Positions 13,966-23,273 of a stretch of DNA of 64,000 nucleotides are shown one piece after another. This DNA is from Bradyrhizobium septentrionale (GTDB taxonomy: Bacteria > Pseudomonadota > Alphaproteobacteria > Rhizobiales > Xanthobacteraceae): positions 7,892,501 to 7,956,500 of the forward strand of contig NZ_CP088285.1 of assembly GCF_011516645.4 (NCBI RefSeq). Direction: 5' to 3'. The notes below the pieces were generated by a model, which made no database searches, was not told the DNA's origin, and worked only from the letters and a program-made list of their open reading frames with translations. A program made the translations under genes and the position numbers. The first letter of the stretch is position 1. The number at the start of each line of letters is the position of its first letter.

Positions 13966-15905
13966 TGTGCGAGAAACTCCCAGAGGTTGATTAGACCGGA
14001 CGAGCCCGCGCCGCCGGCAACGTTGGACGCGGCCGACTGGTTGGAGAGGCCGCCGCCACCGCCGGCGCCGAACCCGGTCGCCGCGTTGCCATTCGACTGA
14101 TACGCCGTCGCGTTGCCCATGATCCCGACGCCGCCGCTGCCATACGGGCTATCAGCACCCTTGCCCTTGCCGACGATGATGTTTGTCGTCGAGGCCATCT
14201 GCTGATAGTGGCCCTGGTCGCCAGTGTTGCCGGTAAAGCCATAATCGCCCGTCGTGATGGTGCCGCCGCCACCTGGCGCGCCAACCGAGCCGGTCGACAT
14301 GGCACCGCCTCCGAGACCGCCGGAAGCGACGACGAGCGATCCCAGGCTGGTCGGCGAACCCGTGCCGCCGGCGCCGGCGGAGTTGCCAGCTCCGCCGGCG
14401 CCGATCGCAACCGTCTGCGCGGCGCCGAGCTGCGCTGCTGTCAGCCATCGGAGAGCCCTGCCGCCGGCGCCGCCACCCGGCCCCGTGAGCACATAGGACG
14501 CATTCGGCGAAACGCCGCCGCCGGCGCCGCCGCCGCCGCCGCCGACCGCCTCGACCAGTGCACCGATGATGTTCGCGGACGGATTGTAGGTGCCTGACGC
14601 CGTGAACCGCAGCAGGTTGAGCCGGCCGACCGCGCCGAGATTGGTTCGCGCTGCTCCTTTATTTGGCAACGCCGCAAGATTATCGTCGGCCGGCAGCAGC
14701 AACCGCCACGGATACCACGTTGTTCCGTTTACAAACTCTCTTACATACGTGTACGTGTTTGCCGCGCTGGCATTTATGGGTGTAGCCCGCTGCATAACGT
14801 AGCCGGCGATGCTGTACGCAAAAACTTCAAGATACCAAAGCGCACCGGGAAACGGCGCGTTGGAATTCGTCGGATTGCTGAGTTGATAGGTGCCCGTTGC
14901 AACGATCGCATTGAAATCCCAGCCCGCGCCGCTCTTGTCCACCATCTGGAGAATGTCGAGATTAGTGCGCGCGAGCGGCTTATTCCCCGCCAACTCTGAA
15001 AGGTAGTTCGCCGACGACATATCGCCGGCGCCGGGCTGGCCGACGATGTTGAAATTCCAGCTCGCGATCGTGCCGGCGCCGCTGGTCTTGTCGACCGCGA
15101 TCGTCAGGATCGTGCCGGCATAGGTCGCGAGGCCTTCCATCCAATTCGCCGCATTGGCGGTCGAGCTCGCCCGCACGCGCGCGCCGTTCTGATATGCCAG
15201 GCCGGCCTGCGTCGTGAACGCCTGCGCGCCGGCGCCGATCGTGAGCGACGTCGTCGACGTTCCGCCGTAACCCGCGCCCTGGATACCCTGCGCGCCCTGG
15301 TCGCCCTTGCTCGCGAGCACGGCCCAATAGGTCGCATTCGGCGGCGCCTGGCCGGAGCCCGGCGCCGGATTGATCCAGACGTAGGACGAGCCGCCAGAGG
15401 TTGCGACGTCCATCAGGTTATAGGTTTTCGCGTTGTCATACGGCGCCGGCGTGCCGAGGCCGCGATAGATCCCGAGGAAGGACCAGGCGCCGGCGACATG
15501 AACCCACATTTTCCCGGTCGACGGCTGCAGCGCAAATTGACCATCCGAGCCGAGCGACGGATCAGGCGCAGCGAGCGACGCATCGACAAACCAAAAGAAG
15601 CCCGTCGTATTCAACGCCGCGACGAGCGCGGAAACATCAGCCATCGCCTGCGCGCCGGCGATGCGCTGCGGCGACACTTTCCAAACCACATAAGCGACGC
15701 CGGCTTGCGCGCCGCCGCCCCATGGCGGGATAACGAGATGCGTCGGATCAGTGACGTCAGCGATGATCGTCTGAAAATTGCCGATCTGCAGGATGTCGCC
15801 AGGCCGGACATTCGTGCCCGACCAGATCGTCGCCGATCCGGTCACAACGGTACCGTTGACCGCAACGGAAACCGTTCCGGTCGCGTAACTGGCAAGCGCC
15901 GTCAT
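13962..15905 (-). CDS. Tail fibre / receptor-binding protein with Gly-rich C-terminus (647 aa)
   Basis: The N-terminal about 130 residues form beta-structured repeats (GTVSVAVNGTVVTGSATIWSG) that could dock to the tail. The middle holds a short collagen-like stretch (GDQGAQGIQGAGYGG) and a YxxxY-rich segment. The last about 200 residues are dominated by glycine runs (AVGGGGGGAGGG.., GGLGGGAMSTG, GAGGGGGLSN), ending INLWEFLAQ. Gly-rich tips of this kind in other phages form polyglycine helix sandwiches that contact the receptor. It likely sets host range. Confidence 0.8.
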   Translation of the reverse strand: MTALASYATGTVSVAVNGTVVTGSATIWSGTNVRPGDILQIGNFQTIIADVTDPTHLVIPPWGGGAQAGVAYVVWKVSPQRIAGAQAMADVSALVAALNTTGFFWFVDASLAAPDPSLGSDGQFALQPSTGKMWVHVAGAWSFLGIYRGLGTPAPYDNAKTYNLMDVATSGGSSYVWINPAPGSGQAPPNATYWAVLASKGDQGAQGIQGAGYGGTSTTSLTIGAGAQAFTTQAGLAYQNGARVRASSTANAANWMEGLATYAGTILTIAVDKTSGAGTIASWNFNIVGQPGAGDMSSANYLSELAGNKPLARTNLDILQMVDKSGAGWDFNAIVATGTYQLSNPTNSNAPFPGALWYLEVFAYSIAGYVMQRATPINASAANTYTYVREFVNGTTWYPWRLLLPADDNLAALPNKGAARTNLGAVGRLNLLRFTASGTYNPSANIIGALVEAVGGGGGGAGGGVSPNASYVLTGPGGGAGGRALRWLTAAQLGAAQTVAIGAGGAGNSAGAGGTGSPTSLGSLVVASGGLGGGAMSTGSVGAPGGGGTITTGDYGFTGNTGDQGHYQQMASTTNIIVGKGKGADSPYGSGGVGIMGNATAYQSNGNAATGFGAGGGGGLSNQSAASNVAGGAGSSGLINLWEFLAQ

Positions 15906-15958
15906 CTCGATAACCTCTCGATTGTCTTTTTGAGTTTTGTGGAGCGGAGGCCGCTGGA

Positions 15959-16327
15959 CTATGGCAGCAGGGCCAGCCGCTGGTCCTCGTAATGCGCCGG
16001 GACACTGTTATCGGCGAGGATCTTATTCAGCTCGGTCAGGCTCCGCGCGTTGCGGACCGCAACGATCAGCCCCCTGCGCTTGTTTTCCTTGACCATGAGC
16101 TCGTCCGGTTTCGCCAGGATGACGGCCGCGAGCTCCTGCGCGGTCTTGCCCTCGATCCGCGCGGCCTCCTGGAATTCCGCGGTCGGAGCGGCGCCGTTCT
16201 GGACCGACAGCGCCAGCATGTGCTTGCGCGCATGCGCGACGTCATGGCCGTCGACCATAAGGAACGTGTTGACCCTGCGCTCGGCGCGCTTCTTCTCCTG
16301 CACCAAAGGCGCAATCTGAATTCTCAT
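15959..16327 (-). CDS. Phage tail-region protein (122 aa)
   Basis: The ATG at 16327 overlaps the upstream stop (ATGA). The protein is helical and charged (PLVQEKKRAERRVNTFLMVDGHDVAHARKHMLALS) without TM or signal. It lies between tail-tip proteins and the fibre. No family recognised. It could be a small structural or assembly protein. Confidence 0.7.
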   Translation of the reverse strand: MRIQIAPLVQEKKRAERRVNTFLMVDGHDVAHARKHMLALSVQNGAAPTAEFQEAARIEGKTAQELAAVILAKPDELMVKENKRRGLIVAVRNARSLTELNKILADNSVPAHYEDQRLALLP

Positions 16328-16890
16328 TGCGCGAGCACCTCGAAGGCGCAAACCTTGTAGGGTTGCGCGGCGACGATCGTCACCCGGAATGCACCAGCCT
16401 GGTCGATCGCGAACTCGATCTTTCCATCGGCGACGTCCTCCTGGTGGACCAGCTTGCCGTCGTACCAAACATAAACCGTGCACTTTTCCGGCTGCACAGT
16501 CAGATGCAGAGCGTCGACGCCGTCGGCCTTGATCGGCCGGATCTCGCCGCTGATGACAACGTCAGGCTTTGGCAGCACCGCCGGCGGATCTTGCGAGAGG
16601 TCGATATAGGCGTCTTTGATGTCGACAGGTCCATCATACAGAATGTGGTCAATGCCGGCCTCGGTGAACGATTTGGAAATCTCGTCCATCGGCCTGGCAG
16701 CCTCGAGGATGACCTGCGTGATGAAACCGTTCGCATCATGCCGAACGAGCGTCTTGGTCTTGTTGACCGCCTCCGGCTCCTCGATCGTGACCGCAATGGC
16801 CTCTGGACTGACCGCGACCGCCTCTCCGCCGACGCTCGCCGGCGTGTAGCCAGGCACCGCCCATGCCGCGTCGAGTGTTACCCCCGTCAT
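16324..16890 (-). CDS. Phage tail-region protein (188 aa)
   Basis: A beta-rich protein: ITIEEPEAVNKT-like strands and VQPEKCTVYVWYDGKLVHQEDVADGKIEF followed by AGAFRVTIVAAQPY suggest an Ig-like or carbohydrate-binding fold at its C-terminus. It is coupled by ATGA overlaps on both sides. Probably a virion surface or fibre-network protein (inference). Confidence 0.7.
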   Translation of the reverse strand: MTGVTLDAAWAVPGYTPASVGGEAVAVSPEAIAVTIEEPEAVNKTKTLVRHDANGFITQVILEAARPMDEISKSFTEAGIDHILYDGPVDIKDAYIDLSQDPPAVLPKPDVVISGEIRPIKADGVDALHLTVQPEKCTVYVWYDGKLVHQEDVADGKIEFAIDQAGAFRVTIVAAQPYKVCAFEVLAQ

Positions 16891-17291
16891 CCTGCGATCC
16901 TCCTGAAAAGCGAAAAATAGAGCCGGCCTTGCTGGTTGCCGAACTTGAACCGAAACACGATGGACGAGGTCGTCACGGCCGCGTAGATCCAGAAATCAGT
17001 GCCGCCTCCGCGGTAGGCTTCGCACTGCAGATATTGCGCGCCAGGGTTTAGAAGGATGCTCGGATCGCAATAGCCCAGCATGAACGGCGGCGCGTCGAGC
17101 GTCTCCCCGAAGTTTAATTGCGCGGTACTGTCATTGATACTGTCCAGCGTGCCGCTCAAATAGAACTGGTGACCAGACCAGCGGGAATCGAACACCGTTT
17201 GATCCAGGTTGGCGAGCGCTGCATCAACGCCGGGCTTGCTGACGACGAGCCTCGCGCCAGCTCCGCCCTGCATAAAAACCCGCTGCGTCAC
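16887..17291 (-). CDS. Tail-tip structural protein, member of a local paralog set (134 aa)
   Basis: GTG start overlapping TGA. The N-terminal ARLVVSKPGVDAALANLDQTVFDSR matches SRVTVSKPGYDAQF..LDSR of the 17728-18165 product. Both have a central Y-aromatic strand and an FSLF/NLFYI end, so the genes are diverged duplicates. Function in the virion unknown. Confidence 0.7.
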   Translation of the reverse strand: MTQRVFMQGGAGARLVVSKPGVDAALANLDQTVFDSRWSGHQFYLSGTLDSINDSTAQLNFGETLDAPPFMLGYCDPSILLNPGAQYLQCEAYRGGGTDFWIYAAVTTSSIVFRFKFGNQQGRLYFSLFRRIAG

Positions 17292-17728
17292 CCAAGGCTC
17301 CGATTGAAGATCATGTAGTCGACATAAATGCCGTAGGACTCAGAAATCAGATTGTTGAACGTCATGGTGTTGTTCTGGATCTGAAATCCGTTCTGGATCT
17401 CGTAATAGACGACGCCGCCGATCGTGATGTCCCTCGGCACCGCCATATCCAGCCTGTACGGGTAGGACACGACACCCGAATCTATGTAGGTGCGAAACGA
17501 GACAAACGGGTTTTGCGGCAGCGTCGCCGGATACGGAATTGCAACCGCGCCGCTCAACGCTGGCAGGAAGATGCTGCCCGACATGATGACCTGCTCGTTT
17601 TTGACGTCCGATTTCAGCAGGAACTGCGCAGCGGCAGTGGCCGTGACGACGTCGACAGCAGGCACCGAAAGCCAGACGCCATATTGACCGAGGCTCGGAT
17701 GCAGGCCCATCAGGAACCGGCGAGCCAT
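17288..17728 (-). CDS. Tail-tip structural protein (146 aa)
   Basis: The start ATG (17728) overlaps the upstream stop as TAATG, so 17728 is preferred over 17743. The RFLMGLHPSLGQYGVWLSVPAVDV opening is similar in shape to its two neighbours (a few residues, then S-x-P-x-xDV). Rich in Tyr/Ile/Asn strands (NGFQIQNNTMTFNNLI). Likely part of a three-gene family of distal tail proteins. Confidence 0.7.
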   Translation of the reverse strand: MARRFLMGLHPSLGQYGVWLSVPAVDVVTATAAAQFLLKSDVKNEQVIMSGSIFLPALSGAVAIPYPATLPQNPFVSFRTYIDSGVVSYPYRLDMAVPRDITIGGVVYYEIQNGFQIQNNTMTFNNLISESYGIYVDYMIFNRSLG

Positions 17729-18165
17729 TACCAGACCTTCCAAGCGATATAGAAAAGATTGAACGCGAGCCCGTGCAAGCGGGAGTACCTGGCGAACACC
17801 AGGCCGGAATCATCCGGCGTAAATCCGTCCCTCGCGCACAGCACAGCGAACGGCGAGCGCTGAATGGCGGTAGAGCTGTTGGCGTCACGCATGACCAACG
17901 TCTGGCCGTATCCCGCGACGCCTGAGGAGAGGCTGTAAGGGACGATGTCCACCGCCGGCGGCGTCGGATACGTGCCCGAATAGAATATCTTGGTGCCACT
18001 CAGGAACGTGTAGGCTGGAATCAGCCCCACCTCGAGCGGCCTGCCCTGGTTGAGCCGACTGTCGAGCGACAGATACTTGTAATCGACGGCCGGCGGAAAC
18101 TGCGCGTCGTATCCGGGCTTCGACACCGTCACCCGCGAAGCATCAATATAGATCCGGACCGCCAT
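17728..18165 (-). CDS. Tail-tip structural protein, paralog (145 aa)
   Basis: Begins MAVRIYIDASRVTVSKPGYDAQF. The VSKPGxDA motif is shared with the 16887-17291 product. It lies 7 bp after the gpJ-like gene. All-beta, no TM. Probably attaches to the tail tip formed by the gpJ-like protein. Confidence 0.7.
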   Translation of the reverse strand: MAVRIYIDASRVTVSKPGYDAQFPPAVDYKYLSLDSRLNQGRPLEVGLIPAYTFLSGTKIFYSGTYPTPPAVDIVPYSLSSGVAGYGQTLVMRDANSSTAIQRSPFAVLCARDGFTPDDSGLVFARYSRLHGLAFNLFYIAWKVW

Positions 18166-18172
18166 CGTCCGG

Positions 18173-21100
18173 TCACTCCGAAATAATCAGAGAGCCGGCG
18201 GTCAGGTTTAGGACCATTTTGCCGTCCGTGCTCTGGATCACGCCAGCGGTCAGCGTGCCGACGTTGCCCGTGATCGCGCTCAATGTGCCGACGTTCATCA
18301 TGCGTGCCGTCAGCACGCCGTCGAGATACATATTCGCCGTGATGCCGATCGAGGCGACGCCGTTGATCGTGCCAACCGTAAAAACAGCCTTTGGCAAATT
18401 CCCGTTGTAGCCCGGCAGCTGGATCTGGAACTTGTCGGCGACGACCGTGAAGGCCGAGACCCCAGGTCCGCCATTGACCAGCTGAATTCCGGTCACGTAG
18501 CCGTTGACGTTGAGCGTCAGAGACCAGGCAGCCGCGGCATAGCCGTCGATCCTCGAGATCGCGCTGGACTGCTCGGTAATCGATGCGTTGACGTCGCCAA
18601 ACTGAGCGCTGACCGACGTCGTGAGATCGGCGACCGCCTGCTGCGCATCGACTGCCACGGTCTGGACTGTCGAGATCTGCGCGAAGGCCGCACCGACACG
18701 GGCTGAGATTTCCGACTTGATCGACTTTTTGTCGAGCCAATTGCGCGCGTCCTGGTTTGCCGCGGTCGACGAGATCAGCTGCAGGGCCGCATTGATCTCG
18801 TCGTTATCTTGATCCGCGACCGCCGTGACCTGATTTTTCAGAGCCGCATTGAACGACTCGAGCGTGACCATGCCCGGCGACAGCTTGACGGTCGGCGCCT
18901 CGAGGTCGACGGTCGAATAGGCGCCGCGCATCGTCGCATTGACCGCCTGGACGCGCAGCCGCACCGCGGCCAGGCTGACGACCGTGTCGAATTGGTTCTC
19001 GGCCCCCTCATAGACCTGCGTCCAATTCTTGCCCTCGTCATAGGAGACGCCGGCGACGTAGTAGATCGCGCCCGCGGTCGGAAACCAGCTGGCGAACAGC
19101 CGCGGCTCGGCCGTGCCCTGGCTCATGTAGGCATTGAGCCCAAAGACCAGGGGGACCTTGTCGTTTGACGGATACTGCGCGCTCGGCAGCACCGGCGGGT
19201 TGCCGAGATCCGTCGCGTGAACCCGCTCGTCATCAACCACCATGTTGAGCGTGAACTGGTCGCCGTTCGGCGAGCCGTCGAGGACAACGCACAGCCGCGA
19301 TTGGCTTGCACCCGTGCCGAGGTCAAATGACGGATACTCCGCACCATCCTCGCGAGCCAGGACGGCCGCCAGCGTCGTCGCCTTCCCGCTCTCCGCGGTC
19401 GCCAGGCTGGCAGCGTCGAGGACCGCATGCGCGGCATCGACGCCGCGGCTGCAAAGCACCGGACCAAAGAATTTCCCGTTCGGCTTCCGCAACCGGATAT
19501 AGAACGGCCCACTATCCCAGACCGGCGCAGGATTGAGCGTCAGCGTCGCGCCGGCGATGCCGACGACGGCGCCCCCGTAACCGTAGTTCTCCGGCAGATC
19601 GGATTGAACCCTGACCACAGATCCGCGCGTGATCGCCCTGCCCTCATACTCCGAGCCGAGCGCGACGTTTTCCCGCCGATAGATCGACTGCAGATAGTAA
19701 AAGGCGCATTCCCGGAATGCCTGGTCACGGTTGACGATGCCGTCGACGCGCTTGGTCTCGGCATTGACCGACGTAAATGTGTCGCTGTCCGGCGGAAATT
19801 GCACCTGTGCCGGCCGCCAGGTGCTCTCGTCGACATACTCGACCACGACAGCGTCGGGATCTTCCTCGCCGAGCATGGTGAAACTGACCTGCATCGAATC
19901 CCGCACGATCTCGCGATCGGTCATCAGCATGGTCGGCATGTCGCGCCACTCGTCGCGGACGATCGAGACGGTATCGCCGAGCCAGTAATGCTGCGCTCGA
20001 GACGGCGCCAGGATCTTGTTAAGCGCAGCCGGCACGGCGACGGCCGTCGTAAACCGATAATCGAATGTGTCGTCGCGCGCGTCGCAGCCGGCCGCATGCG
20101 CCACAACGGCGTTAAAGTCGACCTTGGCGATCGACAGCCCCGATCCATACTGACCGCTGGTGACTGCGTCGAGGAAGGCCCAAGCCGGGTTACGGGTTGC
20201 CTGCGTGACGAAGGCCGCCCCATTCCAAACCGGCACCTTGCGCGTGCCCAGCACGCCGAACTTATAGGCGCCCTGCGTCGACTGCGACGCCTTCAACCGG
20301 ATCGCGATCGTCGAGACGTCCGGAAACGAATTGCTGCCTTTCAGGAACGAGCGCAGGCCGGCCCAGAGCACGGAATTACTGCCCGCGGTCCCGGACAGCT
20401 CGGCGTCCTCGCGGCGAAAGCGGACAAGATAACGGCCAGGTGCGACGTCGACCTTGACGCTGTCGCGGGCCGGCGCCTGCGATGCATACTGCCGCACGAT
20501 CGAAAACAGCGGGTTGAACGGTCCGGTTTGCGCGCCGGCGTTGTCGCAGGTCGCATATTCTGCGGTCAGGCCGACGTTAGAATAACCGATAGAGCCATCC
20601 TGGCCGTTGACCGTGTAGCAGCCGGCCGCAAAGACGAAATCGACGGCCAGCGATTGCGCCAATGTTCCGGCCGGGTTTGCCGCGAATGGTCCAATCCAGG
20701 CGCCAGGCGTTCTCGCCGAGGCCCCGAACGGCAGGCCGTTGGCGTCATATTGTCCGCCTGACGTCCCCGTCCCCGATGGCAGCTGCTGGCCGCTGACCTC
20801 GGCGGACTGGTCGACGTTGGTCGGAAACAAGGCGACCGCGCTGCCAGGCTCATAAAAGGCGATCTGCGCATCCGAGAACGCTGCCGCGATCCCGTTGGTC
20901 GCGTCCCAGAAAACGGTATCGTCGATATAGACGGCCTCATACTGCATGCTGCCCATCGTCGGCGACAGCAGGACGTTGAGGTATTGATCGTTGGCAATGA
21001 ACTCGCCCCAGGGCGTCGCGGCGAAATCCGGATAGTCCTTGACGCGCCCATACCAGACCGGCAAAGGCTGGCCGAGCTTGGCGACGTTGCCCTGCGCTGC

Positions 21101-21433
21101 GACCGAGTAAATCTGGTCCTGCGTTGCGCTCGGCGTATTGGTCGCGCCGGCCTTTGGCGCCACGAGGGCGTTGACGAGCAGCGAGCCGCCGATGCCGATC
21201 CCCGCGGTCGTCGCGAGCGCGCCAAACGTACCGGCGCCAAACAGCGCAGGGCCGGCCCAAATGGCGAAGGCCGAGACCGCGACCAACGCGACCAGGCCGA
21301 TGATCTGTTTGGCCGTATTGCCGCCCTGGCCGCCGCCGAGCGGATAGGACATGAAGCGAACCGCATCGGCCGGCCCGATGCGGCGCGACTGCCAATCCCT
21401 GCGCAGCACGGCTTCGCCGTTGATCTCGAGCAC
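18173..21433 (-). CDS. gpJ-like tail tip / host specificity protein (at least 1086 aa; 5' end uncertain)
   Basis: This is a very long tail protein. An N-terminal hydrophobic segment (IIGLVALVAVSAFAIWAGPALFG) is followed by the phage-tail-3-like body (GVLGTRKVPVWNGAAF, a YGSGL element), fibronectin-like repeats and a C-terminal coiled region with repeated beta turns (LSAITGNVGTLTAGVIQS). It fits lambda gpJ. The first usable codon in frame is GTG 21433, but 70 further open codons upstream encode family-like sequence (PRPRETVAAFLRRTGWATRD, FGWQFKKGLPTVLEINGEA) with no ATG/GTG/TTG. The gene may be 5'-frameshifted or use a rare start. Confidence 0.85.
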   Translation of the reverse strand: MLEINGEAVLRRDWQSRRIGPADAVRFMSYPLGGGQGGNTAKQIIGLVALVAVSAFAIWAGPALFGAGTFGALATTAGIGIGGSLLVNALVAPKAGATNTPSATQDQIYSVAAQGNVAKLGQPLPVWYGRVKDYPDFAATPWGEFIANDQYLNVLLSPTMGSMQYEAVYIDDTVFWDATNGIAAAFSDAQIAFYEPGSAVALFPTNVDQSAEVSGQQLPSGTGTSGGQYDANGLPFGASARTPGAWIGPFAANPAGTLAQSLAVDFVFAAGCYTVNGQDGSIGYSNVGLTAEYATCDNAGAQTGPFNPLFSIVRQYASQAPARDSVKVDVAPGRYLVRFRREDAELSGTAGSNSVLWAGLRSFLKGSNSFPDVSTIAIRLKASQSTQGAYKFGVLGTRKVPVWNGAAFVTQATRNPAWAFLDAVTSGQYGSGLSIAKVDFNAVVAHAAGCDARDDTFDYRFTTAVAVPAALNKILAPSRAQHYWLGDTVSIVRDEWRDMPTMLMTDREIVRDSMQVSFTMLGEEDPDAVVVEYVDESTWRPAQVQFPPDSDTFTSVNAETKRVDGIVNRDQAFRECAFYYLQSIYRRENVALGSEYEGRAITRGSVVRVQSDLPENYGYGGAVVGIAGATLTLNPAPVWDSGPFYIRLRKPNGKFFGPVLCSRGVDAAHAVLDAASLATAESGKATTLAAVLAREDGAEYPSFDLGTGASQSRLCVVLDGSPNGDQFTLNMVVDDERVHATDLGNPPVLPSAQYPSNDKVPLVFGLNAYMSQGTAEPRLFASWFPTAGAIYYVAGVSYDEGKNWTQVYEGAENQFDTVVSLAAVRLRVQAVNATMRGAYSTVDLEAPTVKLSPGMVTLESFNAALKNQVTAVADQDNDEINAALQLISSTAANQDARNWLDKKSIKSEISARVGAAFAQISTVQTVAVDAQQAVADLTTSVSAQFGDVNASITEQSSAISRIDGYAAAAWSLTLNVNGYVTGIQLVNGGPGVSAFTVVADKFQIQLPGYNGNLPKAVFTVGTINGVASIGITANMYLDGVLTARMMNVGTLSAITGNVGTLTAGVIQSTDGKMVLNLTAGSLIISE

Positions 21434-21643
21434 GGTCGGCAGGCCTTTCTTGAACTGCCAGCCGAAAGCCCGATCGCGCGTTGCCCAGCCTGTACGCCGC
21501 AGGAAGGCCGCGACGGTCTCCCTCGGCCGCGGCTCGGCGCGACCGACCTCGAGCCAGCACCGGCTGACGCGCGGCGTCGCTGCGGCGCTCGCGACGAGCT
21601 CGCGGACGCTCCGGCGAGCTCGCCGGCGGCTTGGGCAATCGCT

Positions 21644-22093
21644 TCACAGATCCGTGCATGTCACCGGCTCGAAGAACATAAGGTTTTTCCAACCGACCTG
21701 GCGCAGCGCCAGGACGGTTTCGCAGGCGACGCCGGCCTGGCTATCGCAATGGATCACCCGGCCCTCCTGGCGCAGCCAGACGCCGATATGCGCGGGAAAC
21801 CGCGCATGGGCCATCAGGACCAGGGCGCCGTCAGCGGCCATCACCAGGCCGCCAGGACCGTCCGGCACCGGGCGCCAGCGCGCGCGCTCCGGATGGCCGG
21901 CGAACTCCTCGAGCACCCAACGCCTGCTGAAATCCGCCGGCACCGCGATTTGTGGCAGCTCGCGGCCGAACAGCTCGCGCTGCACATGGCAGGCGAAATC
22001 CCAGCAGTTGCGGGACTGCCAGGCCCATAGCTCGCCGATCAGCGGCGACAGGAATGACGAACGATCAATAGACAAGAGCCCGTTTCCTTCCAA
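21644..22093 (-). CDS. gpK-like NlpC/P60-type tail assembly peptidase (149 aa)
   Basis: The catalytic-type Cys lies in SRNCWDFACHVQRELFG and the His in HIGVWLRQEGRVIHCD, the pattern of phage-tail NlpC/P60 proteins that precede gpJ. The start is uncertain (TTG at 22093 or a later TTG), because the region upstream is a foreign plus-strand insertion that may have replaced the original 5' end. The gene probably helps tail-tip assembly or local murein cutting. Confidence 0.75.
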   Translation of the reverse strand: MEGNGLLSIDRSSFLSPLIGELWAWQSRNCWDFACHVQRELFGRELPQIAVPADFSRRWVLEEFAGHPERARWRPVPDGPGGLVMAADGALVLMAHARFPAHIGVWLRQEGRVIHCDSQAGVACETVLALRQVGWKNLMFFEPVTCTDL

Positions 22094-22384
22094 ACGACTG
22101 GGCGGATAACTCGACGTAGGTCAGCTCATTGAGAAAGAGCGGACGTCGGTCAGCTTGACCGCCATGGGCGGCTTTTGGACCATTGCGGAAACGGGGGGCG
22201 CCCTAAACCTTCGTATCGTTCCGTTCACCCCTCTAGATGCCGGACGATTACCTACGTTCAGTTGAGCTGTTGATCGTGATCGTCTTAGGCTGCATGCGTT
22301 TGGAACGGCGCACAGGCTCATCAAGTGCGACAGTGAAAAAGGATGATCGACGAACAGCTGCGATAAGGCCAAGAGGAGACTACA

Positions 22385-22606
22385 ATGCTCAACTGCTCCG
22401 AAAGCATTAAATCTGGCAGTGCCGCACGATGCGCAGTTTGTGATGGCAAGTTCGGTCTCGTCCGGCACTACTCGTGGCGAACACCTCTTTGTTCCAAGAA
22501 GTGCGCCGATCGCTTCAGAGCTCGCAGGGAAAGTGACCGCAATTGGGTGGGTTGGCTCCGGATCACCTTCAACCAGCTGCTAGAGCACCGCGCGAGGACT
22601 TTGTGA
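22385..22606 (+). CDS. Small zinc-ribbon-like protein (73 aa)
   Basis: The core CAVCDGKFGLVRHYSWRTPL followed by CSKKCADRF carries CxxC and CxxxC, a plausible Zn site. Downstream is RARRESDRNWVGWL. I recognise VCxGKFGLVRxYSWRTPLCSKKC as a frequent Bradyrhizobium small protein. It lies on the plus strand, against the phage operon, as a moron. It overlaps the next gene as TGATG. Confidence 0.75.
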   Translation: MLNCSESIKSGSAARCAVCDGKFGLVRHYSWRTPLCSKKCADRFRARRESDRNWVGWLRITFNQLLEHRARTL

Positions 22607-23067
22607 TGGTCGAGGTCTCACAGCGAGGCAAGGCATATTTAGAGACAGCATGGACTTTGCTCCGCGCAGCCCAAACCATGACCGACTCAGCGAGTGCGGG
22701 TCAGCTCAAGGCCCTTGCCGACGACTACGAGCGGCGAGCTGAGAAGGCTGCTTCGCATGTTGATGCGGCCAAAGCATTCGCCCGATCGGCTGCTAGCGCT
22801 GAACGTCGAATGGCGTGCATGACCGGGTGGGCCGCTTCAAACATGTCCCCCGAATTCTGTACCATTGAAGCGCTGAACCTGCGCCCCGGCTCCAAGGAGC
22901 TGGAGGCATTCAACGTCGAGCGTGTGCGCGGCTACCTCGAATGCAACCTCGGCTGCAAGAAGAAGGAAGTGATCCGCGCGCTAGGCCTGAATCCGCGCAC
23001 GGTGGCCAAGGCCATCAAGATCATCCGGGCAAATGCTCATCGCAGCGATGGGGCTCTCCAGCCGTAA
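22606..23067 (+). CDS. Hypothetical protein, possible fusion with C-terminal HTH (153 aa)
   Basis: ATG 22606 overlaps the stop of the zinc-ribbon gene (TGATG). Residues 1-70 are helical (LKALADDYERRAEKAASHVDAAKAF) and resemble stand-alone small rhizobial proteins. The C-terminal part (CNLGCKKKEVIRALGLNPRTVAKAIKIIRA) looks like a helix-turn-helix. The two halves may have been joined by recombination. Confidence 0.6.
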   Translation: MVEVSQRGKAYLETAWTLLRAAQTMTDSASAGQLKALADDYERRAEKAASHVDAAKAFARSAASAERRMACMTGWAASNMSPEFCTIEALNLRPGSKELEAFNVERVRGYLECNLGCKKKEVIRALGLNPRTVAKAIKIIRANAHRSDGALQP

Positions 23068-23081
23068 TCAAGATCATCGCC

Positions 23082-23273
23082 GTGCTCTGCAAGCTCTCCT
23101 CTCCGGCAAATTGCCACGAGCAGACCGTTACCACCTCAGACTTCGCCGACGTCTCGATGCAGTCCTGTCTGATGGGTGCGCCGCAACTCGCTGCGTGGAT
23201 GAAGGAGCACCCGGCCGAACGCCTTGCGGCATGGCGCTGCGTGATCGGCAAACAGGATGGCAGGGGAGCTTAG
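23082..23273 (+). CDS. Small conserved protein (about 63 aa), start uncertain
   Basis: The frame contains KLSSPANCHEQTVTTSDFADVS, MQSCLMGAPQLAAWMKEHP and AERLAAWRC, recognisable as a common Bradyrhizobium small protein with three to four Cys. Homologs I recall begin M-I-K-I-I, which corresponds here to GTA ATC AAG at 23064, not a standard start. GTG 23082 is the first conventional codon. The 5' end may have been damaged when the block was inserted. Confidence 0.55.
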   Translation: MLCKLSSPANCHEQTVTTSDFADVSMQSCLMGAPQLAAWMKEHPAERLAAWRCVIGKQDGRGA

